This document shows positions 17,989 to 25,564 of a stretch of 64,000 nt of DNA, piece by piece; positions within the stretch are counted from its first letter, which is position 1; each line of letters begins with the position of its first letter. The DNA lies in contig NZ_QAJN01000008.1 of the NCBI RefSeq assembly GCF_003852425.1, forward strand, positions 62,001-126,000, given 5' to 3'. The translations under genes and the position numbers were made by a program. Origin of the DNA: Paucibacter sp. KBW04. GTDB taxonomy: Bacteria; Pseudomonadota; Gammaproteobacteria; Burkholderiales; Burkholderiaceae_C. Under the pieces are notes generated by a model. The model did no database searches. It saw only the letters and a list, made by a program, of their open reading frames with translations, and had not been told where the DNA came from.

Positions 17989-19131
17989 TCACAACCAGCC
18001 CTTGATGGCCAGGGTTTTGGAGATCAGCTGAGCGGTCAGCTGATGGCCGTAAGGCGTGGGGTGAAAGCCGTCGGAGAAGGCGTAGCTCTTCCACCAGTCG
18101 GCCCCGGTGACGCCGGCAGGCGGCGAAGCCGACAAGGTGCTGGCGGTGCAGGTCGCGAAGGTGTAGGTCGGCAGGCCGTCGGCGCCAACCCCGGTGATGG
18201 GGCAGGCCGGTGTCTTGACGTTGCTCAAACCATACTGGGCCGGGCTGGCCACTTGCTCATTGAAGGCGGTGTAAAAGTCGACGATGGCGACCTTGCTCTC
18301 GCCAGCAAACTTGCTGTCCAACTGCTTGTTAAAAGCCTCAATCCAGCTTTTGAACAAAGCCTCGGCCTGAGCGCGCGCGGTGGCACCCGCCGTGCCGCCG
18401 CCGTTGGCCGCGGCAATACTGTCCAGCACCATCTGGAAGCGCGGGGTGTTGGTGATGCCCGGCATATTGAGGATCACAACCTGCTGAGCGCCCTTGTCCA
18501 GCACATTGGCCTTGATGGAGGCATAGAACTTGTCGGCCAGGGCCTGCATATAGCTCAGGCCTATGCTGGCCGCACCGCTCGCACCCCCAGCCAGAGCCGT
18601 GCCCACCTGGGTGGGAGTCAGCAAGGTCATCAGCAGGCTGGAATAGGCGGCGGCCTTGTCGGTGGGCACCTTCAGATAAGCACCGACCAGATCGGCAGCG
18701 TCATTGCCGCCCCCGTCGATGACGGCCAGATCACCGGCCGCATAAGCCCCCAGGGAACCTGCGGTGGCCAGTTGCAGCGGGATGCCACGCGGATCGGCCG
18801 GATTGCTGTGATTGATCACCCCGCCGCCGACGGCGAAATTGCTGCAGCCTGGCTTGGCATTCGGCGCAAAAGTGGTGCCGGTGAAGGTGTAGAAATTGCA
18901 CAGGCTCAGGCCATAGCTGGCGGCAACCCGCTCGGGATAAATCTGGGTGTCAGCGCTCTGCACGGTGAACTTGATGCCGAAGGTGCCTGAGTCGGCCAGG
19001 CTATCGCCAAAGACCTTGACCGCGGTGATCTTGAGCTGGGGCGTGGTGTCTGAGGAGCCACCACCACCGCAAGCCGCCAGCGCCAGGCTGGCCGCGACCA
19101 CAAGAAACTTGGTTTGAAACCGCTTCATCAT
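17989..19131 (-). CDS. SGNH/GDSL-family lipase/esterase, predicted lipoprotein
   Basis: 380 residues. A signal peptide with lipobox (LALAAC, Cys21) and a glycine-rich linker imply membrane anchoring. SGNH blocks are visible: the nucleophile in FGDSLADSG (Ser44), the oxyanion Gly in NFAVGGG, the Asn in DGGGND, and the catalytic Asp-His in DGFHPT near the C-terminus. The family hydrolyses acyl esters; the substrate is unknown. A GGAG site precedes the tandem ATG codons (19131/19128). It is the first gene of a probable two-gene operon with the OmpW-like protein, which could take up released products. Confidence 0.87.
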   Translation of the reverse strand: MMKRFQTKFLVVAASLALAACGGGGSSDTTPQLKITAVKVFGDSLADSGTFGIKFTVQSADTQIYPERVAASYGLSLCNFYTFTGTTFAPNAKPGCSNFAVGGGVINHSNPADPRGIPLQLATAGSLGAYAAGDLAVIDGGGNDAADLVGAYLKVPTDKAAAYSSLLMTLLTPTQVGTALAGGASGAASIGLSYMQALADKFYASIKANVLDKGAQQVVILNMPGITNTPRFQMVLDSIAAANGGGTAGATARAQAEALFKSWIEAFNKQLDSKFAGESKVAIVDFYTAFNEQVASPAQYGLSNVKTPACPITGVGADGLPTYTFATCTASTLSASPPAGVTGADWWKSYAFSDGFHPTPYGHQLTAQLISKTLAIKGWL

Positions 19132-19627
19132 TTGTCTCCATCAAAAGGCCGACGGCCTCTGGGGAGGCGGGCCGTGAACCACTCTAGTCATGTGGAGAAG
19201 TGCTTGATGTGCGTGTTTGCCCGTGGATGTTGCGTAAAGAGGGCGCGTTACCTATGAGTTGGCGTGCCAAATTGGCGTTTCTGTCGCCTGGGTGACGCGC
19301 CGCAAGAACGGAAGTTTTCTGCTGTCATGCCCGGGTCAGCCCTGTCAATGCAAAAAGCTGTGGATAAAAAAAGTACAAGCACCTGCTTATCCACAGGCCA
19401 AGCGAAGAAGCCAGACTTGTTGTCATTTGGCGCGCCTGTTCACAAGCCCTCCACACACATGCTTATAACTTGCATAAACCTTTGTTTTTAATAGAGAAAA
19501 TTAACTTATCCACAGAAAGGATGCCCCTCTACTAAGATTACTAAATTGAAATATTAAAAAACCATGAATACAGAAGAGGACAAGATTTTTTTCAAGCCGC
19601 ACAGTCTGCAGACCCGCCGGAAAAGTC
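19132..19627. other. 496-base gene-free region with origin-like element B (three perfect DnaA boxes, triplet repeats, AT-rich stretch)
   Basis: Exact DnaA boxes lie at 19359-19367 (reverse), 19387-19395 and 19506-19514 (forward). The last is followed by 14 bases, then CTACTA at 19529-19534, AGATTACTAAAT, and an AT-rich run ending near 19560. The layout, spacing and parts of the sequence match element A at 12923-12980, including the downstream ATGAATA and the CACACTTGCG leader just before the next gene. It resembles a DnaA-dependent unwinding element. It also holds the GDSL promoter on the minus strand and the MazG-like promoter on the plus strand, neither resolved. Confidence 0.55.
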
Positions 19628-19960
19628 ATGCCACACTTGCGCCCCATGGACATCGCTGGACTGCAAAAGCGGCTGCGCCAGTTCGCCTCGGAGCGTGACT
19701 GGCAGCCCTACCAAACCCCAAAAAATCTGGCCATGGCCATGGTGGTTGAAGCAGCCGAACTGGTGGAAATCTTTCAGTGGCTGACGCCCGAGGAGTCGCT
19801 GGCGATCGCCAGCAAGCCGGAACAACATCAACATCTGGGTGAAGAAATTGCCGATGTGATGCTGTATCTGCTGCAGATCGCCGATCACAGCGGCGTGGAC
19901 CTGGAGGCTGCGGTGGAACGCAAGCTGGGCCTGAACGCGATCAAGTACCCCGCGCCTTGA
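19628..19960 (+). CDS. MazG-like / dCTPase-type nucleotide pyrophosphohydrolase
   Basis: 110 residues, or 104 from the in-frame ATG at 19646. All-alpha NTP pyrophosphohydrolase signature: acidic residues in VEAAELVEIFQW and, after a gap, EEIADVMLYLL, which together bind magnesium. It resembles the RS21-C6/DCTPP1 type that cleaves non-canonical dNTPs such as modified dCTP to monophosphates, a house-cleaning role. The exonuclease gene follows 50 bases later on the same strand. No Shine-Dalgarno site is obvious. Confidence 0.85.
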   Translation: MPHLRPMDIAGLQKRLRQFASERDWQPYQTPKNLAMAMVVEAAELVEIFQWLTPEESLAIASKPEQHQHLGEEIADVMLYLLQIADHSGVDLEAAVERKLGLNAIKYPAP

Positions 19961-20013
19961 AACCCAAGGCGCCCAGTCCCTTGTTTTTTTGAGAATCTTT
20001 TGTCTTGAGCCGA

Positions 20014-20667
20014 ATGCAGACGATTGCCGTCATCGACTTTGAAACCAGCGGTCTGGCGCCGGCTGGGGGCGGGCGAGCGACCGAGATCGCGGCCGTGCTG
20101 GTGCGTGATGGACGCATTGTGGACAGCTACCAGAGCCTGATGAAGACGGGGGTGTGGGTTCCCCCCTTCATCGAGCAGCTGACGGGCATCAGCAACGCCA
20201 TGCTGGACGAGGCGCCCTCCGCTGCCGAGGTGATGCGCGAGGTGGCGGGCTTCACCCAGGGCTGCCCCATCGTGGCGCACAACGCGCCGTTTGACCGCGG
20301 TTTTTGGCAGGCCGAGCTGGCCTTGGCCGGCTGCGAGCCCGATCCGGCCCATGAATTTGCCTGTACGGTGCTGCTGGCGCGGCGCATCTACCCCGAGGCC
20401 CCGAGCTGCAAACTGGGCAATTTGGCCCAGTTCCATCATTTGCCCGACTCGGGCCGCGCCCACCGGGCCTTGGCCGATGCCAGCACCACGGCCCATCTTT
20501 TGCTGCGCATCCAGCAAGATGTGGCGCGAATTTTTGCTGCTGAGCTGGGTGATTTGCCCGTGGACCATGCCTTGCTGATGCATCTGCAGCGGGCCAATAA
20601 GGCTGCCATGAAGCGTGCGGTGCAGGACTTTGTGCGGCGGCGTCAGCCCCTGCACAGCGCCGCTTGA
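20014..20667 (+). CDS. DEDDh 3'-5' exonuclease (DNA polymerase III epsilon-like)
   Basis: 217 residues from ATG 20014; a TTG at 20005 is possible. Exo I motif is VIDFETSGL, Exo II is AHNAPFDRGF, and Exo III with the general-base His is HRALADA, a complete DEDDh active site. The C-terminal 50 residues are helical and basic. Similar stand-alone proteins trim DNA or RNA 3' ends in repair; it lacks a polymerase-binding peptide that I can recognise, so it is probably not the replicative proofreader. It sits after the MazG-like gene. Confidence 0.85.
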   Translation: MQTIAVIDFETSGLAPAGGGRATEIAAVLVRDGRIVDSYQSLMKTGVWVPPFIEQLTGISNAMLDEAPSAAEVMREVAGFTQGCPIVAHNAPFDRGFWQAELALAGCEPDPAHEFACTVLLARRIYPEAPSCKLGNLAQFHHLPDSGRAHRALADASTTAHLLLRIQQDVARIFAAELGDLPVDHALLMHLQRANKAAMKRAVQDFVRRRQPLHSAA

Positions 20668-20904
20668 ATCGGTGATTAGCGGCCCTCCCAATGGGCAGCC
20701 AGCCTGGCTCCGCCGAGATATGCACAGTTTTTGGGGCCTAAAAAATTGTGCTGTCAAGAGCCGCTAGGCGCCGCTTTGACGCGCAGAATCTCGCCCTTCC
20801 GTTTCATTTAGCCACCAGCCCACAGGCCCAGCGCGGCCAGTCCCCAAGAGCGACTCGAGATTTCTCGTGCCGGGCTTTGGCTTTGTTTCCCAGAGTTTCT
20901 TCGT

Positions 20905-21423
20905 ATGTCGAGTATTCAGGTTCGCCCCGCCACACTGCGTGATGCCAAGGGCATTGCAGAAATTCACGTCGCGGCTTGGCAAGACGCCTACAAGGGCTTG
21001 TTGCCCGATGCTGTGTTGGACGCCATGTCCGTGCAAAAGCGCCAGGCTTTCTGGCGCGAGGCCATCGATTTGTGCGAGCCCCAGGTCGTGGTGGCCCACA
21101 TCGACAACGAATTGATGGGTTTTGCGGGTTTTGACCGTTCGCGCGACAAGGGCACGCCCTCCAGCACGGGCGAGATCTGGGCCATGTATGTGAACCCCGT
21201 GCACTGGGACAAGGGCGTGGGCCTGGCCCTGTGGGATGCCGCCCGTGACGGCTTGCAAGAAGAAGGCTGCACCAAGGTCACTCTGTGGACCTATCTGCGC
21301 AATGAACGCGCCCTGCGCTTCTTCGAACTGGCCGGCTTCAAGCGCGAGCTGGGCAGCGCCAAGACCACCGAAGTCGGCGGCACCCGCCTCGAAGAGCTGC
21401 GCCTGCATCGGTCCTTGGTCTAA
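20905..21423 (+). CDS. GNAT-family N-acetyltransferase
   Basis: 172 residues with the GNAT fold: an N-terminal IQVRPATLRDAKGIAEIHVAAWQDAYKGLL segment (given here in part by its opening IQVRPATL), the strand EIWAMYVNP, the acetyl-CoA loop HWDKGVGLALWDAA, and RNERALRFFELAGFKRE. It acetylates an amine on an unknown acceptor. A hairpin terminator follows. The 237 bases upstream contain no gene. The substrate is not predictable. Confidence 0.85.
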   Translation: MSSIQVRPATLRDAKGIAEIHVAAWQDAYKGLLPDAVLDAMSVQKRQAFWREAIDLCEPQVVVAHIDNELMGFAGFDRSRDKGTPSSTGEIWAMYVNPVHWDKGVGLALWDAARDGLQEEGCTKVTLWTYLRNERALRFFELAGFKRELGSAKTTEVGGTRLEELRLHRSLV

Positions 21424-21459
21424 GACAAGGCAGTCGGACTGAGTCCGATTTCATGTGCT

Positions 21460-21486
21460 AACCGGGCTTGTCAGCCCGGTTTTTTT
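21460..21486. terminator. Bidirectional intrinsic terminator between GNAT and deacetylase genes
   Basis: ACCGGGCT/AGCCCGGT hairpin followed by a run of T on the plus strand. The stop codon of the convergent deacetylase gene lies inside the hairpin. Confidence 0.85.
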
Positions 21487-22811
21487 GCCGCCATGTCCTC
21501 GGTCTCAGGCACTTCCAGCGCCTGCCCATTCCAGTGCGCGAAGCGATAGCCGCGCTCCTTCAAGGCCAGGATCAGCATGGGCAGGGCTTGGGTCGTGACC
21601 GCGTGGATATCGTGCATCAGCACGATGCCGCGACCTGCATGATCCAACTCCTTCACGACTCTTTGCACAATCGATTCCGCTGAAGGATCGGCCCAGTCCT
21701 GGGAGTCCACATTCCACAGCACCAGGCGCAAATGCTGCTGTTCGATAGCAGCCAGGACGTCCTCGTTCAAAGCGCCATAGGGTGCGCGAAACATGGCTGT
21801 CCGTGCCGGCCCGGGAGGGACGGCCAAGTCCAGCAAGGTCTGCGTACTGACGATTTCTTGATTGATCTTGGCCAAGCTCAGCTTGGGCAATTGTGGATGG
21901 CTGTAGCTGTGGTTGCCGATGGCATGACCCGCCTCCACCATTTGGCGAACCAAGTCCTGGTTGCGCCCTAGCGGGCTTTGAATCTCTTTGCCGTCCTTGA
22001 GCTCCTTGGGCTCGGCCAAATTGTGTCCCAGCTGGAAGAACAAGGCCTTGATCTTGTGCTCTGCCAGGGTGGCCAGGATGCTGGGGGTATGAACCGGGTG
22101 CGGGCCATCATCAAAGCTCAGCAAGACGGTCTTGGGCGGCAGCTCCAAGGCGCGCCATTGGTGGTCTCGCGCCAGTTTGGCCTGTTCGTGCTCGTTCAGC
22201 GGGGCCGCTGCACGGTTTGATTCCGCCTTCAGCAAGGCATCCACATCGATTTGTTCCTGCAAGCTGGCCAGATGCAGGACCTGCTGGTTTTGCAAGCGCA
22301 GGCTGCTGTTGTCTCGTAGCGCCCGCAGGCGTTGCAGCAGGGTCTGCATTTGGTCGTGCAAGTCGCCATGCAGGCCAAACTGCAGGCGCATCTCATTCAC
22401 CAAAGGGCGCAGCGCCAGGAGTTCGGTGTTCTCTTCGGGCACGGCCAGGGCCGCGCTCAAGACGGTGCGCAGCGGTTCTGCCCGGCCAGCATGAGCGGCG
22501 CTGCTGAGTTCAAGAATCAGGGCTTGGCTCTCGCGGTTCTGACGCGCCTGAATCGATTTCAGGGCTTGCAAGGCCTGTGGCTTGCGCTTGTCCGTGCTGG
22601 GAAGTGCCGACAAGACCAGGGAATTTTGCCCCTCCTGCAGGAGCGCGGAAACACGCGAGTTCAGGCGTACATTGTCTGTGTTCTCTGCTTTTGAGACGCT
22701 GGCGGCGTCTTCGATGGCCAGGGGCTTGGCCGGCGATTCGGCGCAGGAAGTGGAAGCAATGCCGGCCCAAAAAACGGCGGCGAAGGCGCAGTGGATCAAG
22801 GTCTTCAACAT
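21471..22811 (-). CDS. Exported polysaccharide deacetylase (NodB/CE4 homology)
   Basis: 446 residues from ATG 22811, which places a signal peptide at the N-terminus; the ORF extends further upstream without a good start. Residues 25-225 are a helical, glutamine-rich region. Residues 235-440 form the NodB domain: LSFDDGPHP (catalytic and metal Asp), HAIGNHSYSHP (metal His), RAPYG and VLMHDIH near the end. CE4 enzymes remove acetyl groups from N-acetylglucosamine in peptidoglycan or exopolysaccharide. The helical prefix suggests cell-wall or partner binding. It is convergent with the GNAT gene. Confidence 0.87.
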   Translation of the reverse strand: MLKTLIHCAFAAVFWAGIASTSCAESPAKPLAIEDAASVSKAENTDNVRLNSRVSALLQEGQNSLVLSALPSTDKRKPQALQALKSIQARQNRESQALILELSSAAHAGRAEPLRTVLSAALAVPEENTELLALRPLVNEMRLQFGLHGDLHDQMQTLLQRLRALRDNSSLRLQNQQVLHLASLQEQIDVDALLKAESNRAAAPLNEHEQAKLARDHQWRALELPPKTVLLSFDDGPHPVHTPSILATLAEHKIKALFFQLGHNLAEPKELKDGKEIQSPLGRNQDLVRQMVEAGHAIGNHSYSHPQLPKLSLAKINQEIVSTQTLLDLAVPPGPARTAMFRAPYGALNEDVLAAIEQQHLRLVLWNVDSQDWADPSAESIVQRVVKELDHAGRGIVLMHDIHAVTTQALPMLILALKERGYRFAHWNGQALEVPETEDMAAKKPG

Positions 22812-22954
22812 GGCGAGAATTTTAGGCTTGTGTCGCTTCCTCCTTACTTCATTACTTCCTTGTTGCACGGACAAAAGAGTTTTGCTTTGAGAGGATTTGA
22901 GCATGCAAGGAAAGGGTAAAGTAATGGCCCCTTACTTTCAGAAGTTCACTCCAA

Positions 22955-23602
22955 GTGCTGGCTAAGCTCACTGTTAAGAATCAACTGACCCTCCCGAAAA
23001 GCGTGACCCAATCCCTGGGCCCCGTTCAGTACTTTGAAGTCCAGGAAAAAGCCGGGCAAATCATCCTCACCCCGGTGCGAATCCAGCGCGGCGATGCCTT
23101 GCGCGCCAAATTGGCCGAGCTCGAAATCGGCGCCAAAACCATTGAGAGCGCCCTGAGCTGGGCCAGCAAAAAAACAGGCGCTGAAAAAACGTCGAGTCCA
23201 AAAACGTCGGCGAAAAAAAAGAGCGCCGAAAAAACGGCCGCCCCCAAAAAATCCCTGGCAAAACCATTGAGTCAGCCGGCCGCAAAAAAGCCGCTCAAAA
23301 AAACAGGGCCTGAAAAATCCACCGAGCCGACCGTGCAAAAAACGGCAGAGAAGAAAACGCTGAGGTCGGCCGCGAAAAACACCGTCAAAACCATTGAGAC
23401 CCTGCCGCGCGGCAAAACGCCGGCGAAAAAGGCGCTGCCAAAACCATTGAGTGAGGCCGTCGTGTCGCCTGCACAAAAAACGCTCAAAAAAGCAGCAAGC
23501 GAAGTCAAAGAAGCGAAGCGCCCTGCGCGGCCCACCATGGAAGCAAAAGCCAGTAAGCGCGCTGGTAGCACGGCCAAGCCTGGCCGCGTCAGCAAGGCAT
23601 GA
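22955..23602 (+). CDS. AbrB/MazE-like DNA-binding protein with long lysine-alanine-rich tail
   Basis: 215 residues from GTG 22955. Residues 1-45 match an AbrB/SpoVT swapped-hairpin domain (LTVKNQLTLPKSV ... ILTPVRI), typical of antitoxins. From about residue 70 the protein is nearly all K, A, P, T and S, like histone H1-type tails of betaproteobacteria. The DNA of the tail carries many A runs of 5-8 (for instance 23213-23220) and four copies of AAAACCATTGAG (near 23135, 23262, 23386, 23435), so it may be repeat-derived and prone to slippage. It overlaps the PIN gene by four bases (ATGA), as in VapBC modules. An antitoxin with an accessory DNA-compacting tail is inference. Confidence 0.75.
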   Translation: MLAKLTVKNQLTLPKSVTQSLGPVQYFEVQEKAGQIILTPVRIQRGDALRAKLAELEIGAKTIESALSWASKKTGAEKTSSPKTSAKKKSAEKTAAPKKSLAKPLSQPAAKKPLKKTGPEKSTEPTVQKTAEKKTLRSAAKNTVKTIETLPRGKTPAKKALPKPLSEAVVSPAQKTLKKAASEVKEAKRPARPTMEAKASKRAGSTAKPGRVSKA

Positions 23603-24048
23603 GCACGATGAGCAAGAACAAGAAGAACGTGGCCGTGCCCTGCGTGGTGTTTGATACCGGCGTGCTTTTGCACGCCTTGCTGGTCAATGACGAGCGCGCC
23701 AAGCAGTTGCGCATGAGCTGGCAGGCAGGCGCTTGCCGTCCCTTGATTGGCACCGACAGTGCGCAGGCCTTGATCCAGGCCCTGGGCTATCCGGCACTGG
23801 CCTTGGACGAGTCGCAGCAACATGAATTGCTGGCCGACTTTCTGCCTTATGCTGAGGTCGTGGCTGCGCAGGCGAATGGAGTTAGGAGGTCTGCGCAGAC
23901 CAAGGGTCAGGTCTTGCCCGCGGCATTGCAGAGCTTGCTAGCCGCGGCCGGAGATCGGGTGGATTGTCTGGTCAGCGATACGGTCAAGCCGGCAAAAGTG
24001 AGTTTTTGCCGTGTGAGCAGCACTGAGGAGTTTTTGGCCTCACTGTGA
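23599..24048 (+). CDS. PIN-domain protein (VapC-like putative RNase)
   Basis: 149 residues. The N-terminal strand VPCVVFDTGVLLHALL supplies the first PIN acidic residue; later come GTDSAQALIQAL and DRVDCLVSDTVK near the C-terminus, the usual third and fourth acidic positions. PIN toxins are magnesium-dependent RNases. Translation is coupled to the upstream AbrB-like gene by the ATGA overlap, supporting a toxin-antitoxin or paired regulatory module. The protein could equally be a housekeeping PIN nuclease; toxicity is not shown by sequence. Confidence 0.72.
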   Translation: MSTMSKNKKNVAVPCVVFDTGVLLHALLVNDERAKQLRMSWQAGACRPLIGTDSAQALIQALGYPALALDESQQHELLADFLPYAEVVAAQANGVRRSAQTKGQVLPAALQSLLAAAGDRVDCLVSDTVKPAKVSFCRVSSTEEFLASL

Positions 24049-24132
24049 GGCGCTGCCCAGCCGAAGTACGCCTTTGTTTTAGAAGAATAGCGAGCCCCGC
24101 GGTAGCGGGTAGATCAAGGGTACTTGACGGGC

Positions 24133-24318
24133 ATGTGGAGAGTGATTTTTTACGAGCGCAGGGGTGGGCGCGTTCATGTCGATCGCACGGGACCATGGCT
24201 GCCAACCAAGCAGCTGGCGCAGCAATGGGCCAATTGGTTTGGCGCCCTGGGCTATCACGTGGCATTGCAGGACCAGGGCAGCGAGATGGAGCGGCGCAAG
24301 CTAGGCTCGCCCGGTTGA
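24133..24318 (+). CDS. Small conserved-looking hypothetical protein (61 aa)
   Basis: An ATG at 24133 opens a 61-residue reading frame rich in tryptophan and arginine (MWRVIFYERRGGRVHVD, then RTGPWLP and WANWFGALGYHVALQDQ). The composition is protein-like rather than shadow-like. No family is recognised. Its 3' end overlaps the 3' end of the convergent HNH-like gene by 18 bases. It might be a short regulatory or DNA-associated protein; I cannot say more. Confidence 0.55.
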   Translation: MWRVIFYERRGGRVHVDRTGPWLPTKQLAQQWANWFGALGYHVALQDQGSEMERRKLGSPG

Positions 24319-25449
24319 ATCCTGCTCTGCAGGCGTCGACAGCCCGCTGCGCGGGCAAAAGCCTTTGTTCTCCAAGGCCCAGCCTTCCATGGCATTGGGC
24401 GTGCTGTGCTGCATCACATGCAAGGTGCTCAGGCCCTTGGCCGCAGCACGGGCCACCAGGGCCTCGGCCTGGGCCGCGTTCAGCTGCGCTGCAAAGCGCG
24501 TCCAGCGCTTGATCAGCAAGGGCTGTTGCCAGGCGTCTTCCAGGGCCCAGCGGATCTGCTGTTCATGATCCAGGTCTTTGACGGCCAGCACACGGGGCGC
24601 CAAGGCCATGATGAAACGGTTGAAGTCGGCGCGCATGCTCTCGCTTGGCAAGAGGCTTTCGATGCGGGCCAGGCGCTGGCTCCAGCCGGGCTTGGCCAGC
24701 TGGCGTGTGACCAGGGCTTGCAAGGCCTGGATGGGGTTGAACAGGCGTAGGCGATTGGGCGGCAAGACGCTCAGCGGGATGCGCGCCGCTTCTTCATGCG
24801 GGAGTTCGGTGACAAAGCTGCACAGCACGGCGATGCGCTGCCATTCCGCCGGGCCCAGACCGGCCACGCTTTGAAGCGGGCCTTGTTGCACGCTGTCTGC
24901 CACGCTTTGCGCGCTGGCCCAGTCGTGCCCGGCCTTGGCGGTATTGGCGGCGCGGCTCATGGCGACGATATTGCCGGCCGCGTAGCCGGCGTCATTGCGA
25001 ACCCGGTCGATGGAGCGTTGCTGGCGGTGGCCGGTTTTTTGATTCAGTTCCTGGCGGGTGATGGGGCAGTGGCTGACATCGATCTGTTGCAGGAAGTTGG
25101 GCGTCAGCTGCACGTCCTCGAAGCTGCGGCCCCGCGCCCAGGCATGGGTGCGCAACTGCAGCCATAGGCCGGCGTGGCTATGGCTGCGCAAGGTCCGGCG
25201 GCCAAATGTGGCACGGCCGGCCTGCCAACCCTGCAGCAGCGGGGATTGCTTGAACAAGTGTTCGACCGGCGGCGTCAGGCCGTGCTGGGCAAAGTCCCAA
25301 CCCAGGGCCAGGCCCAGGCTTTGGTTGGCCGGCAATTCCTCTAGCCTCGTCGTGGTTTCAAAGGCCTGGGTGTCGAAACCCAGCAGCGCTTGCTGATCTG
25401 GGTGTGACGATTGCGGGAACTTCGATGTCCTTGTTGCGATCTGTGCCAT
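24301..25449 (-). CDS. Uncharacterised protein with HNH-endonuclease-like segment
   Basis: 382 residues from an ATG with a GGAG site. Near residues 128-178 the pattern HCPITRQEL ... SIDRVRNDAGYAAGNIVAMS ... N..K resembles the ordered core of phage and bacterial HNH nucleases (Cys, then Asp-Arg, Gly-Tyr, Gly-Asn, Asn), though the full zinc set is absent. The rest is helical and unfamiliar. The gene is divergent from a WYL regulator with 115 bases between starts, so the regulator may control it. The function is unknown; a nuclease role is only suggested. Confidence 0.68.
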   Translation of the reverse strand: MAQIATRTSKFPQSSHPDQQALLGFDTQAFETTTRLEELPANQSLGLALGWDFAQHGLTPPVEHLFKQSPLLQGWQAGRATFGRRTLRSHSHAGLWLQLRTHAWARGRSFEDVQLTPNFLQQIDVSHCPITRQELNQKTGHRQQRSIDRVRNDAGYAAGNIVAMSRAANTAKAGHDWASAQSVADSVQQGPLQSVAGLGPAEWQRIAVLCSFVTELPHEEAARIPLSVLPPNRLRLFNPIQALQALVTRQLAKPGWSQRLARIESLLPSESMRADFNRFIMALAPRVLAVKDLDHEQQIRWALEDAWQQPLLIKRWTRFAAQLNAAQAEALVARAAAKGLSTLHVMQHSTPNAMEGWALENKGFCPRSGLSTPAEQDSTGRA

Positions 25450-25564
25450 TTCATGCTCCGGGTTTGCCGACCCTCACAACCCTTGCGAGGACCTTGTGGC
25501 ACAGTGTCAGCGGCCGCTAGCTCATGGCGTGAGCCAGCGTCCGCCCACAAAAACAGGGGGACAT

